From assembly GCF_049943125.1 (NCBI RefSeq), contig NZ_CP188040.1:806001-870000 (forward strand): DNA of 64,000 nucleotides, written 5' to 3'. Position numbers and translations under genes: made by a program. The stretch's first letter is position 1. Each line of letters opens with the position of its first letter. The notes under the pieces were generated by a model, which made no database searches, had not been told where the DNA came from, and saw only the letters and a program-made list of their open reading frames with translations. This DNA comes from JAEXZL01 sp049943125 (lineage in GTDB: Bacteria > Bacillota > Clostridia > Clostridiales > Clostridiaceae). Below, in pieces: positions 61,870 through 64,000 of the stretch.

Positions 61870-63252
61870 CTAAATATATTTTTTTCTCTTTCGAACAAAT
61901 GTTGATGGATCTATACCGAGTTCTCTGGCGGCATCCCTTACATTATGATATTTATCATAAGCTTTTAATATCATTTCTTTCTCTAAGCACTCAAGCGCAT
62001 CATATAACTTTTTATCATACATATTGTCTTTTATATGAAAATCAACATATCTGATTATATGTTCTGGTAAATCCATTATATCTATTACATCTTCCGAAGA
62101 AGTTATTGTAAGTCGTTCTATTAAATTCTGCAGTTCACGGATATTTCCTGGCCAGTTATACTCATATAAATATTTTTTTAATCTCCTTGAAAATATTTTA
62201 TTTGCTCCGTACCTAAGATTGAAAGACTTTAAAAAATACTCCGCCAAAGGCATTATACTGCCAAGACGTTCTCTTAAAGGACTCACACTTAAAGGTATAA
62301 CATTTAATCTGTAAAATAAATCTTCTCTAAAAAACTTTTTTTCTACCATTTCATATAAATTTCTATTTGTTGCACCTATTATTCTCACATCAACCTTGAT
62401 TGAGTTATGTTCTCCTATTCTAGTAATTTCACCATCTTGAAGTACTCTCAATAGCTTAACCTGCATATTTAATGGAAGCTCTCCTATTTCATCTAGAAAT
62501 AATGTTCCTTTATCCGCAGTCTCAAATATTCCAGCTTTACCTCCCTTAAGTGCTCCTGTAAAAGCTCCATAGGAATATCCAAAAAACTCAGATTCTATAA
62601 GTGTCTCTGGAATCGCTCCACAATTAATCTTTATAAAAGGTTTACTACTTCTTAAGCTATTATTATAAATATACTTTGCTAATACATCCTTACCGGTTCC
62701 TGTTTCACCATATAGCATTATTGTAGAATCGACCTTAGCTACCCTCTTTGCCATAAGAAGTAGACTCAAACTATTTTCATCATCTGCTATGATTTCTTCA
62801 TTTTCAGCAATCTGCATTTTCAGCTCTTCGATTAACTCTCTATACTTTAAATTTCTATTATTTGTTTCAATTATCTTCTCTTCAAGACTTTCAATATCAG
62901 TAATATCTCTCACATTAGTGACAACCAATTGGATTTCATTATTACTATCAAAAAAAGGAGTACCTGTTACTAAAGCACTCTTACCGGTGTTAAATTTCTG
63001 GTATAGAGTTTTAGTTTTTCTATGCTCTAATACCAACAAAGTAACTGATTTAGATATTTTACCAGATGATACGAGCTCCTTCATGTTATAACCTATAACT
63101 TCCTGCTTTTTCAAGCCAGTTATTCTTTCATAACTACTATTAACTAGAATTGTATTAGCACATCCATCAGTTATGTATATCCCATCGTATGATGTTTCTA
63201 TTACATTCTCTATGAGATTAAAATACTTATTGTCCGAGATAATATTATTCAT
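61870..63252 (-). CDS. Sigma-54-dependent PAS/AAA+/Fis-type activator
   Basis: About 460 residues. A PAS domain (15-125: TSYDGIYITDGCANTILVNSSYERITG), coiled coil (125-160), AAA+ domain (165-395) with Walker A GETGTGKD, the sigma-54 contact loop GAFTGA, Walker B TLFLDEIGE and FYRLNVIPL, and a C-terminal Fis-type helix-turn-helix ending DAARELGIDPSTFVRKRKK. No receiver domain, so the PAS probably senses a small ligand. It lies directly upstream of the abf operon, whose promoter is sigma-54 type, and is the evident activator. ATG at 63252 is chosen over 63261. Confidence 0.9.
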   Translation of the reverse strand: MNNIISDNKYFNLIENVIETSYDGIYITDGCANTILVNSSYERITGLKKQEVIGYNMKELVSSGKISKSVTLLVLEHRKTKTLYQKFNTGKSALVTGTPFFDSNNEIQLVVTNVRDITDIESLEEKIIETNNRNLKYRELIEELKMQIAENEEIIADDENSLSLLLMAKRVAKVDSTIMLYGETGTGKDVLAKYIYNNSLRSSKPFIKINCGAIPETLIESEFFGYSYGAFTGALKGGKAGIFETADKGTLFLDEIGELPLNMQVKLLRVLQDGEITRIGEHNSIKVDVRIIGATNRNLYEMVEKKFFREDLFYRLNVIPLSVSPLRERLGSIMPLAEYFLKSFNLRYGANKIFSRRLKKYLYEYNWPGNIRELQNLIERLTITSSEDVIDIMDLPEHIIRYVDFHIKDNMYDKKLYDALECLEKEMILKAYDKYHNVRDAARELGIDPSTFVRKRKKYI

Positions 63253-63320
63253 ATAACACACTCTCCAATTGTATATTTATTCCAATTATAGCATATAATT
63301 TTATATATTTTAATTTAAAA

Positions 63321-63395
63321 TGTAAATTAAAAAACTAACTTCCGTTTATAATCCTAAACTGAAGTTAGTATTGCAAAGCATCTGATATAAGAATT
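63321..63395 (+). repeat. IS-end sequence before the IS30-family transposase
   Basis: About 75 bp nearly identical to 55690-55764, with the same 9-bp inverted repeat. It begins roughly 105 bp before the transposase start codon and probably carries the left end of the element. Confidence 0.78.
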
Positions 63396-63428
63396 GATAT
63401 TTGTCCTGAGCATATTGAGAAGATCAAT

Positions 63429-64000
63429 TATGTCAGATAACAATATATGCAAAGGAAAGCACCTCAGGATGGAAGACCATCTTATAATTAAATATGGATT
63501 AGACGAAAACTACCCACTTAAAAAAATTGCTGAAAGAATTAAGAAGGACCCAATTACCGTCTCGAAAGAGATTAAGCGGAATAGATTTCTTAAAGTGAAC
63601 AAGCTAATAGAAAAGGATTTGCATTCGTGCCAGCACCGCAGGAGCTGCTCTAAGAAGAACCTGTGTGGTAGCGGCTGCGGGAAGCAGTGCAAGAAATGTA
63701 GCTTTGTAAACTGTTATAGGGTTTGTAAGGAGTATTCAGTAAAGAAGTGTTCTAAACTTAACCGATATTCCTATGTTTGCAATAGCTGCAATACAGTCAC
63801 TACGTGTACCGGTGAAAAGAGCTATTATAAAGCTAAAGTAGCTGATTCAAAGTATAAAGAGGTGTTAGTTGTATCGAGAGAAGGACTTAACATAACTTCA
63901 AATGAGCTGAAAAAGATGGACGAAATAATTTCTCCGCTGATTTTAAAGGGTCAGTCGATATCCCATATTTTTACCCATCATAAAGGAGAAATAGATTGCT
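63429..64000 (+). mobile_element. IS30-family transposase, 5' part (runs off the window)
   Basis: An open frame from ATG at 63429 to the window end, 190 codons. The N-terminus has an HTH like IS30-family transposases (RMEDHLIIKYGLDENYPLKKIA then ITVSKEIKRNR). A cysteine-rich zinc-ribbon-like part follows (CGSGCGKQCKKC, CSNC-type pairs), then the start of the linker before the DDE domain. The catalytic part is outside the window. No frameshift or stop is seen, so the element may be intact. Confidence 0.82.

Noticed and set aside
63510..63692. 60-residue minus-strand open frame
   Set aside because: It is antisense to the IS30-family transposase reading frame, which is continuous and has motif support.
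1..64000. CRISPR arrays, prophage, tRNA or rRNA genes, T-box leaders
   Set aside because: No regularly spaced direct repeats, phage structural genes, tRNA cloverleaf segments or T-box AGGGTGGAACCGCG-type motif were noticed on reading either strand.

Overview
The window reads as chromosomal DNA of a low-GC, anaerobic, Clostridium-like Firmicute. Evidence: strong AGGAGG ribosome sites, A/T-rich spacers with hairpin-plus-T-run terminators, AraR-type arabinose control, FabK, a 4-hydroxybutyryl-CoA dehydratase, ferredoxin-like and Nuo/GltD-like iron-sulfur flavoproteins, and YesM/YesN-type sensors. Most genes lie on the minus strand, so operons read right to left.

Layout. 1-0.8 kb: 3' part of htpG on the plus strand. 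0.9-11.0 kb: a redox cluster with a NuoG/GltD-type fusion flavoprotein, a NuoF-C-terminal-like iron-sulfur protein without its flavin domain, an FAD_binding_2 reductase, an Old Yellow Enzyme-type reductase, a DUF438/hemerythrin-like protein and two MFS carriers. It looks like a dedicated electron path to reduce an imported unsaturated compound; the substrate is unknown. 11.2-17.3 kb: operon of a ROK-type regulator, TIM-barrel protein, carboxylate-type transporter, HyuA-family ATPase without HyuB, and an HEXXH protein, with a perfect palindrome at its promoter. 17.35-18.1 kb: a plus-strand GNAT gene behind a structured leader and intrinsic terminator (riboswitch/attenuator layout). 18.2-19.5 kb: FAD_oxidored-family enzyme.

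19.7-27.6 kb: an HptARS-like sensing trio (AfuA-type binding protein, YesM kinase, YesN regulator) beside an AfuABC-type ABC importer and a YihX-like HAD phosphatase, together suggesting sensing, uptake and dephosphorylation of sugar phosphates. 28.1-37.4 kb: sugar-acid operon (KDPG aldolase, 2-hydroxyacid dehydrogenase, TRAP transporter, IolB/KduI-like isomerase, SDR dehydrogenase, FGGY kinase, 6-phosphogluconate dehydrogenase) with a FadR/GntR regulator next to it. 39.1-41.5 kb: 8-oxoguanine deaminase-like amidohydrolase and fabK. 41.8-45.4 kb: secreted Ig/leucine-rich/FN3 repeat protein. 45.7-55.2 kb: complete L-arabinose regulon (ABC importer, AraR, AraA, AraB, AraD) with AraR-box and cre-like sites.

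55.2-64 kb: an unusual purine-rich non-coding tract, a lone 75-bp copy of an IS end, a small membrane protein, an orphan PTS EIIA, and a 4-hydroxybutyrate operon (abfD, NifU-like, a small Cys protein, CoA-transferase, permease). A sigma-54 promoter with two TTGC-N6-GCAA sites lies between that operon and a PAS/AAA+ activator. An IS30-family transposase begins at the right edge. Assignments rest on reading motifs and gene order; no database search was possible.
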